From Bacillus sp. FJAT-26390 (lineage in GTDB: Bacteria > Bacillota > Bacilli > Paenibacillales > Paenibacillaceae), in NCBI RefSeq assembly GCF_001682865.1, contig NZ_MAQX01000036.1:1-64000 (forward strand): 64,000 nt of DNA, written 5' to 3'. Shown piece after piece: positions 14,814 to 24,283 of the stretch. Position 1 is the first letter of the stretch, and every line of letters begins with the position of its first letter. The position numbers were made by a program, and so were the translations under genes. The notes under the pieces were generated by a model. That model was not told the DNA's origin. It saw only the letters and a list, made by a program, of their open reading frames with translations, and made no database searches.

Positions 14814-15701
14814 ATGAATAAGGTTATGGAATTGCCAGGCGTACCAATGGCACCTATTACTTCGCCAGAAATCCCGACCGGGCCAGAGTGGGGATATCAA
14901 ATCAAATGGGACGGTGTGCGTACTCTTGTAAGACTCGACGGTAAAGGTGGAGTTGAGATTTTTTCTAAACGTGTTGAACCGAGGAACGATCGATTTCCCG
15001 AGATCGTTGAACTGTTGAGTCCGCTGCGGATCGGTGCCTGTGTACTGGACGGCGAGATCGCATACTTTGACGGCAGCCGTCCTAACTTTCAACGTGTCCT
15101 AGTAGGCGTGAACCGAAAGAGATATGACGAGTCACTTATTTTCGTCATGTTTGACATGCTCCATGATGAGGGGAACGATATTCGCTCGCTCCCGTTCCGA
15201 GAGCGTTATGCTCGACTAACCGCTAAATTTCCAAATAAGCAGCCGCGAGTATTTGTGACGGATCTCCTTTATGACGGGCCTGCTCTCTGGAACTGGGTAA
15301 ACGATCGTGAATGGGAAGGTATTATTTCTAAAAAACTAGATAGCCCATATGTGGAAGGCAAGAAACATAAGTATTGGTTTAAGAAAAGGAAAGAGGTCAG
15401 GATCGTTGCGGATGTAGTGGGGATTAAGCTTAAAGAGGGCCGTGTATCCAGCCTTGTGCTGCGTTATGAGGATCGCTACGTTGGTCATGTATCAGGAATT
15501 GATGCTGCATCTAAAAAGGTCTTGCAGCAATTCATGCAGCAGCATCCAGGGGAATGCCCGTTTCCCACACTCTCCACTAGCATGAAAAAATCTGATGTTG
15601 TTTGGCTGGCCGTACCATTCTCTTGCCGTGTAACTGCACTCGAATTTAGTGATTCAGGCATTCTTAGGCAACCTAAGCTGCTGGGATTTGGTGATAAATA
15701 A
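14814..15701 (+). CDS. ATP-dependent DNA ligase, LigD ligase-domain type
   Basis: 295 residues. Motif I is QIKWDGVRTLV (lysine adenylation), motif III FVMFDMLHD, motif IV EGIISKK, motif V YWFKKRKEVRI; an OB-fold domain follows from about residue 200. It seals nicks using ATP, unlike the host NAD-dependent LigA. There is no polymerase or nuclease domain and no ku gene in the window, so a role in phage DNA repair or recombination is more likely than full NHEJ. AGGTGGGGG precedes the ATG. It is the only rightward gene between the agr-type operon and the lysis cassette, a typical moron position. Confidence 0.93.
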   Translation: MNKVMELPGVPMAPITSPEIPTGPEWGYQIKWDGVRTLVRLDGKGGVEIFSKRVEPRNDRFPEIVELLSPLRIGACVLDGEIAYFDGSRPNFQRVLVGVNRKRYDESLIFVMFDMLHDEGNDIRSLPFRERYARLTAKFPNKQPRVFVTDLLYDGPALWNWVNDREWEGIISKKLDSPYVEGKKHKYWFKKRKEVRIVADVVGIKLKEGRVSSLVLRYEDRYVGHVSGIDAASKKVLQQFMQQHPGECPFPTLSTSMKKSDVVWLAVPFSCRVTALEFSDSGILRQPKLLGFGDK

Positions 15702-15713
15702 TCAAACAAAAAA

Positions 15714-15745
15714 AGCCCCCACCAACCGCAAGGTCAGTGAGGGCT
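15714..15745 (-). terminator. Terminator of the late operon
   Basis: On the minus strand AGCCCTCAC and GTGGGGGCT form a 9-bp stem (one G-U) followed by TTTTTTT. It lies 6 bases after the endolysin stop and ends the long leftward late transcript; it also faces the converging ligase gene. Confidence 0.88.
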
Positions 15746-15750
15746 CTCTG

Positions 15751-16392
15751 TTATTGTTTCGGTTGACCGCTCGCTTCGCGCAACACGTTCGCCAGCCTGT
15801 GTGCTTCATCCCTGCTAGCTTTATCTTGTGCAAGGGCATGAGCAGCGCTTAAGAATGGAATAATCTTGTTTGCATCCTCTGCCTTCATCTTCGGCTTCAC
15901 CTCTTCCTTAACAGGAGGCACCACAACGGGCGCCGCTGCTTTGTAATATTCTTGCAAGTATTTGGTAGGCTCAACGACTCCTGCCTCAGTAGAGGTCCAG
16001 CCGAAGCTTGGAGATGCCTTTTTTCTAATCTCATAGTGTAAATGATTGCCCGTACTCGCGCCTGTAGTGCCTTGATAACCAATCACCTGACCGCACGCGA
16101 CCTTTTGGCCCACCTTAACAGCAGCGGCGCTGAGATGGGCGTAAAAATGGAGAAAGCCTTTATCATCCTTGATTGCTACGACAATACCCATCTCTGCTGG
16201 TATACCAATACCAGGTACGCCTTGTTTTGCATACATGACTGTGCCGGCTACAAAAGCGTGTAGCGGACCATTGCCGGGAGTGACCACCAAATCAACGCCA
16301 CGGTGAAATTTGTTAACGTGAAGTACAGGATGCATTCGCATGCCGAATGGACTGGTTAACCGATATGAAGGATCATAGCCCCAATTACTCAT
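15751..16392 (-). CDS. Endolysin, M23 (LytM-type) metallo-endopeptidase
   Basis: 213 residues. The M23 domain spans about residues 8-150: zinc ligands in KFHRGVDLVV (H, D) and NHLHYEIRKK (H.H), with HFYAHLS supplying the catalytic histidine. It cuts peptide cross-bridges of peptidoglycan. A Pro/Lys/Val linker (about 157-172) leads to a helical C-terminal module of about 40 residues with no known wall-binding signature. No signal peptide, so release depends on the holin encoded upstream (8-base overlap). It is the last gene of the late operon. Confidence 0.92.
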   Translation of the reverse strand: MSNWGYDPSYRLTSPFGMRMHPVLHVNKFHRGVDLVVTPGNGPLHAFVAGTVMYAKQGVPGIGIPAEMGIVVAIKDDKGFLHFYAHLSAAAVKVGQKVACGQVIGYQGTTGASTGNHLHYEIRKKASPSFGWTSTEAGVVEPTKYLQEYYKAAAPVVVPPVKEEVKPKMKAEDANKIIPFLSAAHALAQDKASRDEAHRLANVLREASGQPKQ

Positions 16393-16657
16393 CGCTCTCC
16401 GCCCTTTCTACAGCCTGCTTTACGATTTGATGGCCGAACACCGCAAACGACCCTGCTAAGACGCCTTGAATAACCGCCTCTGGCCCCCAACCTATTAGCC
16501 AGACTGTCAGGCCTAATGCGACGGCAGTAACGATATAAACGATGCTCCAGTTCGGAATATTTGGCGTTTGCTTCAGCACGTATCCAAGAACCCAACATGC
16601 AGCGACTACAATAAATAACTTTGGATCAATTAGTTGAAAAATAGCATTCCATTCCAT
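16385..16657 (-). CDS. Phage holin
   Basis: 90 residues with three hydrophobic segments (about 12-30, 37-57, 62-80) and a charged C-terminus (KQAVERAESDE), the layout of Firmicutes class II/III holins. It forms membrane holes that release the endolysin, whose gene overlaps by 8 bases. Confidence 0.85.
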   Translation of the reverse strand: MEWNAIFQLIDPKLFIVVAACWVLGYVLKQTPNIPNWSIVYIVTAVALGLTVWLIGWGPEAVIQGVLAGSFAVFGHQIVKQAVERAESDE

Positions 16658-16677
16658 ATAGAATCATCCTCTCAAAA

Positions 16678-16968
16678 TTAGTTTGCTAATCCACCCTTAA
16701 CGATAAAAGCAATAGCGGCTAAAACTATAGCCCCAATGACCGTAGTGCCTCCCCAGAAAACGATCTTGTCGATCCCATCTAATCTATGGTGTGCTGATTT
16801 AGCTTTGTCGAGCGCTTCACGAGCAATGTCGTTGTTCGCTTCGAATTTCTCAACAAGACGCTGCACCGTTACTGTGAGGTCATTTATGTTTTTAGCACCC
16901 ACTTCCTGCAAGACCTCCACCCGTCCGACTTTTACTGATATATCATTTAGTTGCTGCTCCTGAGTCAA
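16678..16968 (-). CDS. xhlA: XhlA-like hemolysin/lysis accessory protein
   Basis: 96 residues from a TTG start, chosen because AGAGGAGG lies 7 bases upstream; an ATG six codons earlier would place the ribosome site inside the gene. A coiled coil (VGRVEVLQEVGAKNINDLTV) is followed by one C-terminal membrane helix (IVFWGGTTVIGAIVLAAIAF), as in Bacillus XhlA, which works with holin and endolysin in lysis. Confidence 0.87.
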   Translation of the reverse strand: MTQEQQLNDISVKVGRVEVLQEVGAKNINDLTVTVQRLVEKFEANNDIAREALDKAKSAHHRLDGIDKIVFWGGTTVIGAIVLAAIAFIVKGGLAN

Positions 16969-17000
16969 TGTCCAGCCTCCTCTCATATCTCAAAATAAAA

Positions 17001-17023
17001 AGCCCCCGCTTAAGCGGAAGGCT
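17001..17023 (-). terminator. Internal terminator between XkdX and the lysis genes
   Basis: On the minus strand AGCCTTCCGC-TTAA-GCGGGGGCT is followed by TTTTTATTTT. The xkdX stop codon lies in the loop. It would reduce readthrough from tail genes into the lysis cassette. Confidence 0.75.
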
Positions 17024-17156
17024 CATAAACTTGACCTGTTATCAATTGGTATTCCGATGTTGTGATTGTGGCCGTCTTAACGCCATCTTTGACTTGTTCC
17101 AAACTCCAAAGCTCGCGATCATAAAATCTCTTTATCCTTTCATACCAAACACTCAT
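17010..17156 (-). CDS. xkdX: XkdX family protein
   Basis: 48 residues (MSVWYERIKRFYDRELWSLE, then VKDGVKTATITTSEYQLITG), matching the small XkdX proteins of PBSX-like phages. The ATG overlaps the stop of the upstream gene (ATGA). The function of XkdX is not established; it typically follows tail fibre genes. Confidence 0.88.
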   Translation of the reverse strand: MSVWYERIKRFYDRELWSLEQVKDGVKTATITTSEYQLITGQVYEPSA

Positions 17157-17560
17157 GCGCTAGCACCTCCTGTCATGATTGCATACCAAATATCCGCTAT
17201 ATCTGTGTCATGCTCAGAAATTCGTGCATCCTTGAGCATCGTGTCATACCATAGATCGGCGTTTTCAGCTTCTAGCTGCTCAATGCGAATCCGATCGGCT
17301 GTCTTTGGAGGCGGCGCGTTTTCCTTATCAATTTCCTCTTGCGTCTTATCGCGTGCTATAACATCTATAAGATCGCCATCTGCCGTAACTAACGTGAAGT
17401 ACGGATAAAGTGAACGTACCTTATCAGCTAATTCAGAATCGGCCGGCACTACGTAATAGGGATACGTTGAATCAGGGTACGTGTCCGCGTTGAGCCAATA
17501 CCCTGTTTCATACGTTCCGCGACCGTTATTAAAAACGAGTAGTTTATCTTCCAACTTCAT
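17153..17560 (-). CDS. Phage tail-region protein, XkdW-like position
   Basis: 135 residues; the first 75 resemble short accessory proteins that follow tail fibres (LNADTYPDSTYPYYVVPADS), and the C-terminal half is a charged helix (DRIRIEQLEAENADLW). It lies directly between the fibre and xkdX, where PBSX-type phages have xkdW. Exact function unknown; fibre assembly is possible by position. Confidence 0.6.
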   Translation of the reverse strand: MKLEDKLLVFNNGRGTYETGYWLNADTYPDSTYPYYVVPADSELADKVRSLYPYFTLVTADGDLIDVIARDKTQEEIDKENAPPPKTADRIRIEQLEAENADLWYDTMLKDARISEHDTDIADIWYAIMTGGASA

Positions 17561-17569
17561 GCTCCTTTC

Positions 17570-20500
17570 TTATTTAAACGCCATGTAGGTAAAAATATTA
17601 GGCGAATTATTAGTACCTTTATATGCACCTGAACCAACAATAAAGCCGTTAGTAGTAATAATAATATTGTTCGATCCGCTATAATTAACAGGAACGCCGG
17701 GCACCGCTAAACCTGAATCGTATGACGAATAAGCGGCTGCTCCATTTTTAAATACGAGCACAGAACTAGGGGTAAATGGAAGGCTAATCGTTCGTGATTC
17801 CGCATCATTGCCAGTATAATTTCCAAAAACGTACGGTTGACTAGATGATGATGATAACTCAGACCATGCGCCCCATGTTCCACCTATTAACCTGCGCTCC
17901 CACACTCTTGCGCTATAAAAGTCTCGCAATGTCTGAGAAGTGTAGACATCTGAATTTGTATACTTTGTCACCTCTAAATAGCACCAATCGCTACCTAAAT
18001 TAGCAGGTACATTTACTCCAAGATTTATATTGTATTTTCCGTTGTATATAAGATTGTTTAAATTGAAACCAGAAGCAACATATACTGTTTCATTACTCAC
18101 TTGAGTCCAAACACCCCAAACACCACCTACCTGTCTTCTTGTCCAGATTCTACTATCGTCTGGAAAGTAAGCGTTTTGTACTGTCCACTCTCCTGCTGGG
18201 AATCTAACAACCTCGATAAAGAAGTTTACCCCTGCTATCGGTACGTTTGTACCTTGTGGTATGTGATACCATCCGTCTGTCTTAAGAGTATCGGCGTTTA
18301 CGCCTGCCCCGTAGTTTATCATTTCCTTACTTACTAGCGTCCAAGGAGTCCACGTTCCGTTATTATTTCGACGCGCGTATTCTCGATTGTTTATAAGGTT
18401 ATATGCCTTCTGAGTTGCATAGCCCGCGTCAATCGATTGAATATGGTCGATGTAATAAATATCAGCAGTCGGTATGTTAACAGAACTGGCATAGGCATAG
18501 TAACGACCTGTTTTTGACAAGGTATTTACGTTGTAATTAGCTGCGAGAACCTTTGTAAATACGCTGCCAGCGATCTCTTGGAGCGAGCCCTCTACATCAG
18601 TGGCTGTGATAAGATTTCCCGCGTCAGCAATCGAAATCATAGTCGCAGGATGTGTTGTAGGATGCACGTATTTATTCGCACCTGCTTCAATGCCATCAAT
18701 CTTTATTTTGTCAGGAAAGTCTATAAAGCCTGCTTCTGTTTGAGTAGCAATTGCATGGGAGAAGCCCCGCGAACCAATATGAGCATTGAGATCAAAGCGT
18801 GTATTCAACGCGTATGCTTCATCAAGTAATAGCTTCCAATCCTGCACATCATTTTGCGTCTTAATGTCCGTGATGTCCTGCGTGTTCTTGGCTACTGTAC
18901 CGCCTAGCGTTGTTTGGTACGTCACTGTCGCATCAATAATATTTGATGTGTAAATGTGCTTGTCCAATACGGTATATGTCACGGTGTATTCAGCAGATGG
19001 ATCATAATTATATTTTTCGATTCTGACAGCTGCGCCATTTTGAAGATTGGAATTAATGTAAGGATACCAAAACTTATCTTCAACACCATTCCTGTAAACA
19101 GCCAATATTTTATCAGCTTTATATTTCAATGGGTTGTCCGCGATGAAGGAAACAACACCTTTTTCATTTATATAATACCTATCATTTGCAGACGTATCTA
19201 AAGACGGAATTATTTTCTCTCTTACCACAACACCCTCTAGCAGCTCGATTTGATTCCCACCGCTCTGCAGCCCAATTGCACCTTCTACAACAATTGTTTC
19301 CTCTACTGCTGTAGCAAGCTGATAATCAAGTGTGTGAGGCGTGTATTTCAATGCAGCTCGTCCGGAAGGAATAGTATTAAGATTTAGATCAACGTCGAAA
19401 TATAGCTCGTCTGTATTCACCACACTCGCTATAGATCCGTTACTCGCATCGGCAAAAATAGCAAATAACGCAAACCCGTTATCATCTATTTGATCCGCAA
19501 CAGTAATTGCACTATAGCCTGTTCCAGCTGTTAATTTAACCGGAGTTGAAGACGTAGTAGTTGATGTTGAGACTTGCCAAGTGCTTGTAGACGCTTTATA
19601 CATTGCTAACGTAGCTTTATATCCATTCGGGCCAGAAGCTGTGCCTGTCCATTGTAAACGAATGTTCCCGACATTAGCTTTTGCCCAAGCGATGCGCTCG
19701 GCCAATGTTACCGCCGATCCAAATCTAGCCGCCCCGTATTCACGTATAATATGCTCAATGACATTCACTCTCGCGCAATGCTGTTGTGAACTACCGTTTA
19801 TAGTCGTCGAATTAGAAGCTATTCCGCCCTCACCCGCTGCCGATATCTGAAGATATGCTGCGGTAGCAAACTCAAACCATGCTCCGGCAGGTGCAATGAG
19901 CGAAGCGGACGCACCAGCTTGAGCGATATGTGGATTAACAACATTGCTGCCTGCAGTTTTCCCCACAAAGTCCGCCTTCGGACTAACTATCGAAGTCCAT
20001 TTCTTCGTGCCGCTGTCGTAAACCGTTCCCAATGTCCCATTGTTCATCTGCCACCCATTCATGAAAGCTATCAATTCGGCGTTAGTAGGGTTATATGCTT
20101 CGCCCCAACCACTGTCCGAATTAGCAACAGCTAGATAGATGTTTCCAGCTCCGCTGATCAAAAAACCTCCTGCCTTTATATTGGCCGCGAGTCCTGAACT
20201 TTCATATTTAGCTATTGAACCATCAGGTCTTGTAAGTGAACCCACCCCGCCTTTCGCCAGTGGAGCGGAGGGAGCATAAAAGAATTTCAGACCAGTTCCA
20301 ATGGTAGCGCCAACCCACGCTAACGAACCATCAAGCAGCATGCCCGCCTTCCATCTTCGCGTCACCGTACCTAAAGCACTGTTATACGTATCCTTCACGC
20401 TGCCATCGAGATTTGAGGTTAGGACTGTAGGGATAATGAGCATGTCGTCGTTTTGCAGCTGGAACTGCGTCTTAGCTCCGCTGATTTCTATCATTATCTC

Positions 20501-22603
20501 AGAGAATACAAAAGTGCCGGATGCAACTGCGCCGTTACCGATTTGCAGGGTTGCACTGACTTCAGTTGCATTAGTTGTAAATGTTCCGGTTACCGTCCTG
20601 GAGTATGTTCCCTTAGCATCCCGAAGAATGATTTGCTTAACCGTATTCAACGTAACGTCAGAATTTGAATTTGAGAGCGTGTACGTGGTAGAAGGAACTA
20701 CCGGAATCGTCACCTCTGAATATTGATAATTCGCTGTTGCTGAAAGCTCCAATTTGTATGGCTCTAACACCTTCGCATTCGCATGTATCGTCCATTGTGT
20801 AAAAGGAGGCAATAGGTTTTTACCTTTCTTTCTAATAGCCGGATTCTGTAAGCTCTGAATACTATCCACGTAGGGGAAAACATCATCAATGCTGGGAACG
20901 GACGTTGCCGTTAAAGTCGTACCTATGGCTGTGTAATCCGCTTGAGTCACTTCAATAACTCTGATTTCATCGTAGTAAGCCGTCAATGCGCCCGCTGCTC
21001 CTGCTCCAAACAACAACCTGAACCCTTCACCTATCAACGTGTTAGCTGTCGGAACTTTGATATAAAGGAACTGCCATTCTCCGACCTTGGATGTGTTGAT
21101 ATACGTTGAATATTTGGTAGTAAACGTCCCTATGTCTCGCAATGTGATTTCGCACATTGCACCCGTTGCGAATGCCTCCAAATAAACCCAAGCACCTACA
21201 AGGTATTGTTTAGTCGTATCTAGCTTGTACGTATAGTCCTTATACAAATAACTTCCCTGCGCTACTGTAGGTGAAAACTTTATAGAATTTTCACCCGACC
21301 TCCTACGAGTACTTGAAACAATCGGATTCAGACCTGAAATTTTAAACGGTGCAAGAGACTCGCACCCTCCATCTCGTCCAAATAGGTTAATCTGCGTTCG
21401 GCCGCCAATCGTCAAATCAGTTCCGCTGGCTTGTGACGTATTGATAACACTTAGCCCCCGTTTGATCGGTGCGGTGATCGTAGCCGCTTCGGTCTGCGCT
21501 GCTTTGAGTTCATCAATACTCGTCTTTGCTGCCTCTAAAGTAATCGCTGGTGCTGATAGCACACTAGGTTTACCTGTAATCCCCTTGATTAGCGTGAATA
21601 AACTCGATAGCAATGCGGTCAATGATCCGGTCAATGATGGCGTGACCGAGTCAGTTGCAGTCCGATTACCTATTTTGGAATCACTAACAACGTTCGCTGC
21701 AATCGTTGTAGCTGCGCTTCCTGCGCTCGAAGTGACGTCACCCGTTAATGCCGGCAGTAATGATGCAGGCAATTTCGCCGTGCCGTCCAGTCCCGCATAA
21801 CCATTAGCTTGATTTCTATTCGCTACATTTTCTGGCGTAAACCCTAGAGCTGCTTGTTTTGCATTCCATGCTGTCCTCTCCGCTGCTGTGATGTGTTTGG
21901 TCAAATCATCGACGTGGGTCTTTGTCGCAGCAAGTGTGATGTCGGGAGTATCAAATGGACCCGTTTTTCCCGTGATCGCCTTCAGATATTTAGTAAACCA
22001 GCTTATCCATTGTGTTAATCTGCCCGTTAATCCGTAAGGCACTGAGGTGTTTGGATCTGCTGTCCGATTCCCGATTTTCGGATCAGTGACAGAGTTATCC
22101 GGATGATCAAGCACAGCAGCGTTAACATGATCATCAAACTCCGTTTGTTCCACAAAAATAAGAGAATTATCAATGATTGCAGAGACGTTCGCCGCATTTC
22201 CGACGATAGACACGACATTAATGTATTTCTCAACAATGTCCGGACCTCCGCCCGCGGGGATATATTCTGCGCCAGCTCCTGCATTGCCGTAACAATAAAG
22301 AATCTCCCCTTCATCGGGATCTGTCGCAAACAACCCGAGCTCTCGGAAAAAAAAGCCGACTGTAATCTCTGCATTGGATAGGTACGAGCTCACCGTTGTT
22401 TTGCCGTCAGTCACCGCAGTTATCTTATTGATGGGCAAGTATTTTTTTGCATTAATCAGCGCCGTCAGTCCGGGCATTTGTTGTCCGCCAAGATTGCCGT
22501 CCCCCATACCAATGCGGGTATACACCAGAGCTGTACCTGCTTGTGCTTTTGCCTGTAGCGCTCGTCCTTTATTGGTTAATATCAATCCGCCAAATGATGC
22601 CAT
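17570..22603 (-). CDS. Large tail fibre / receptor-binding protein
   Basis: 1677 residues. The N-terminal about 150 residues form a tail-collar fibre domain (DUF3751 type: GGLILTNKGRALQAKAQAGT, then IGMGDGNLGG) that joins the baseplate. Two diverged repeats follow, each with KIGNRTA, a GKTGP/GKPSV turn and IT(L).AAKT. The middle (about 400-1150) is beta-rich with carbohydrate-binding-like stretches. From about 1390, three knob-like repeats end in RRNNNGTWTPWT, RRQVGGVWGVWT and RRLIGGTWGAWS. The C-terminus is a compact beta domain. It determines host range. Confidence 0.88.
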   Translation of the reverse strand: MASFGGLILTNKGRALQAKAQAGTALVYTRIGMGDGNLGGQQMPGLTALINAKKYLPINKITAVTDGKTTVSSYLSNAEITVGFFFRELGLFATDPDEGEILYCYGNAGAGAEYIPAGGGPDIVEKYINVVSIVGNAANVSAIIDNSLIFVEQTEFDDHVNAAVLDHPDNSVTDPKIGNRTADPNTSVPYGLTGRLTQWISWFTKYLKAITGKTGPFDTPDITLAATKTHVDDLTKHITAAERTAWNAKQAALGFTPENVANRNQANGYAGLDGTAKLPASLLPALTGDVTSSAGSAATTIAANVVSDSKIGNRTATDSVTPSLTGSLTALLSSLFTLIKGITGKPSVLSAPAITLEAAKTSIDELKAAQTEAATITAPIKRGLSVINTSQASGTDLTIGGRTQINLFGRDGGCESLAPFKISGLNPIVSSTRRRSGENSIKFSPTVAQGSYLYKDYTYKLDTTKQYLVGAWVYLEAFATGAMCEITLRDIGTFTTKYSTYINTSKVGEWQFLYIKVPTANTLIGEGFRLLFGAGAAGALTAYYDEIRVIEVTQADYTAIGTTLTATSVPSIDDVFPYVDSIQSLQNPAIRKKGKNLLPPFTQWTIHANAKVLEPYKLELSATANYQYSEVTIPVVPSTTYTLSNSNSDVTLNTVKQIILRDAKGTYSRTVTGTFTTNATEVSATLQIGNGAVASGTFVFSEIMIEISGAKTQFQLQNDDMLIIPTVLTSNLDGSVKDTYNSALGTVTRRWKAGMLLDGSLAWVGATIGTGLKFFYAPSAPLAKGGVGSLTRPDGSIAKYESSGLAANIKAGGFLISGAGNIYLAVANSDSGWGEAYNPTNAELIAFMNGWQMNNGTLGTVYDSGTKKWTSIVSPKADFVGKTAGSNVVNPHIAQAGASASLIAPAGAWFEFATAAYLQISAAGEGGIASNSTTINGSSQQHCARVNVIEHIIREYGAARFGSAVTLAERIAWAKANVGNIRLQWTGTASGPNGYKATLAMYKASTSTWQVSTSTTTSSTPVKLTAGTGYSAITVADQIDDNGFALFAIFADASNGSIASVVNTDELYFDVDLNLNTIPSGRAALKYTPHTLDYQLATAVEETIVVEGAIGLQSGGNQIELLEGVVVREKIIPSLDTSANDRYYINEKGVVSFIADNPLKYKADKILAVYRNGVEDKFWYPYINSNLQNGAAVRIEKYNYDPSAEYTVTYTVLDKHIYTSNIIDATVTYQTTLGGTVAKNTQDITDIKTQNDVQDWKLLLDEAYALNTRFDLNAHIGSRGFSHAIATQTEAGFIDFPDKIKIDGIEAGANKYVHPTTHPATMISIADAGNLITATDVEGSLQEIAGSVFTKVLAANYNVNTLSKTGRYYAYASSVNIPTADIYYIDHIQSIDAGYATQKAYNLINNREYARRNNNGTWTPWTLVSKEMINYGAGVNADTLKTDGWYHIPQGTNVPIAGVNFFIEVVRFPAGEWTVQNAYFPDDSRIWTRRQVGGVWGVWTQVSNETVYVASGFNLNNLIYNGKYNINLGVNVPANLGSDWCYLEVTKYTNSDVYTSQTLRDFYSARVWERRLIGGTWGAWSELSSSSSQPYVFGNYTGNDAESRTISLPFTPSSVLVFKNGAAAYSSYDSGLAVPGVPVNYSGSNNIIITTNGFIVGSGAYKGTNNSPNIFTYMAFK

Positions 22604-23166
22604 TAGGTCACCTGCTTCGCTGTAATAAATTCGCCCGTATGCAGAGCGTTACCGATATAAATCCCCATACTATCGCCGCTTGTAATCTCGATAGACTCCA
22701 GCCAGCTTCGCACGTTTTTCACCGAGTTAATGGCTGCGATAAATTCCGCCGCCTTACTCGCATTAGCCGCCGGGTCACTCGTTAGAACTTTGAAATAACC
22801 AGGTTCCCCTCCGTACTCATACCACTCCTGTACTTCTCCCGAGCCGAATATCGTTGCAATTAACTCCTCGACCGCGCTTGGCGTCCCTTTACGCCGATGC
22901 CAACCATAGCTCCGCTTAACAAGCTCCCTTCGCTGCTCTAATGGCAATGTCGGGTCGTAAAAGTCAATATGGTACTGCCAAGCAAGCTCGTCCGTCTCCG
23001 CCTCCGTGATCGTGTCCAGACGGTTAAAATAGGATAGGTGCTTGATTTGATTTGTCAGCACACGCAATTCACCATCTATCGCTTGAGCTGCAGCGGAGAC
23101 AACAGGATCAACTGCGATATTGTAAGGCATAAGGTCAACAAGATTGATTGCATCCATATTAATCAT
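22603..23166 (-). CDS. Tail protein I (P2 gpI family)
   Basis: 187 residues. ETDELAWQYHIDFYDPTLPL and YGWHRRKGTPSAVEELI are diagnostic of P2 gpI baseplate proteins, which link baseplate J with the fibres. Its stop is adjacent to the fibre start and its start overlaps baseplate J by 8 bases. Confidence 0.9.
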   Translation of the reverse strand: MINMDAINLVDLMPYNIAVDPVVSAAAQAIDGELRVLTNQIKHLSYFNRLDTITEAETDELAWQYHIDFYDPTLPLEQRRELVKRSYGWHRRKGTPSAVEELIATIFGSGEVQEWYEYGGEPGYFKVLTSDPAANASKAAEFIAAINSVKNVRSWLESIEITSGDSMGIYIGNALHTGEFITAKQVT

Positions 23167-24283
23167 CCGTTAATCCTCCATATGTGGGCGTAATCGTCCC
23201 CGCTATAGCAACCTCATCTGGTTCGACCTCCGTGTATACTGGACCCGTTACGTTTACCCTGTGGGCACCTGCGTCCATAATCCGCCGTATCAATTCCGAA
23301 GGGTTGATGTTACGTCCGAGACGCGATTTTTGCCAGAGCACAAAACCAGTGATTGCTTGTGTCACAGCAGCCTGTATGGCAGCCACCTCAGATGTCCGAT
23401 CTTTCGAAATCCAATAATGAAGCACAATGTTGTACGTGACAGCCGATGGAGCTTGTACCGTCACCTGGTCCGTCAACGGGCGCCTTGTCCTATCGTTTAC
23501 AGCCTCATCCACAAGATTAAGTAACGACTGTCCAGGTATCTCCCCGTTCTCCAGCAAAGGCACGACCACAACCTTGCATGCCGATGGAGAAAAAACAGCA
23601 ACATCTGATATAGACGCGCTAGCCGACTTAGCCCAATGCCGATATGCCCCGCTTGGACCGGCTACCGAAAAAGATTCCGGCGCCGTGTGAACACGCTCGC
23701 GATATGCCTCATCATCCTCAGTGTCCGCCCCGCCCGCGCTCACTGTCACATTACTAGCTGTTGCAAGGAACGGAATAGGATCTACGATTTGATTGATCTG
23801 TCCAACTCCGTAGCCATTACCGAGTGCTCCGGCCTCTGTACAAAGAGCCAAGGCATCCACCGTCAATTGACCCGGAGCCACCTGAACAAAGGCTACCGTT
23901 GCAAAATAGCGTTTCGGATCTGACTCGGTGCTTACTCTTGTACCTGCTGGAATCGAAACTGCTGATAATTGCGGTGCTGAAAGGGTGAAACGCAGCGTTG
24001 TAGCAGACGGAGCCGCTGGAAGTCGAGGCGTCTCCGTAAAAGCGCCGAGATGATCCAGCATCGGACCGGCTGCATACTTGAGCAGATTTTGCTTCGCCGT
24101 CAAATTAATCAGCGTCCGCTGCTGTACGATAATAGCGGCTATAGATAACAAAAAGAGGCGCACAGGATCACCCGGATATAAAACCCGACCGCTGGCAGCC
24201 TCGTATGTCGTAATCATATGATTTAAAGATGTGGTTACGTCTTCGCTGACGTACTCCATCTCAGGCAAGTCTATAAGTGTCAC
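23159..24283 (-). CDS. Baseplate protein J (P2 gpJ family)
   Basis: 374 residues of the Baseplate_J family: an N-terminal helical part (DPVRLFLLSIAAIIVQQRTL), LRFTLSAPQ, the central GGADTEDDEAYRERV block and a C-terminal KSRLGRNINPSELIRRIMDA. It builds the wedge of the contractile-tail baseplate. It overlaps gpW by 4 bases and gpI by 8. Confidence 0.95.
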   Translation of the reverse strand: MTLIDLPEMEYVSEDVTTSLNHMITTYEAASGRVLYPGDPVRLFLLSIAAIIVQQRTLINLTAKQNLLKYAAGPMLDHLGAFTETPRLPAAPSATTLRFTLSAPQLSAVSIPAGTRVSTESDPKRYFATVAFVQVAPGQLTVDALALCTEAGALGNGYGVGQINQIVDPIPFLATASNVTVSAGGADTEDDEAYRERVHTAPESFSVAGPSGAYRHWAKSASASISDVAVFSPSACKVVVVPLLENGEIPGQSLLNLVDEAVNDRTRRPLTDQVTVQAPSAVTYNIVLHYWISKDRTSEVAAIQAAVTQAITGFVLWQKSRLGRNINPSELIRRIMDAGAHRVNVTGPVYTEVEPDEVAIAGTITPTYGGLTDD

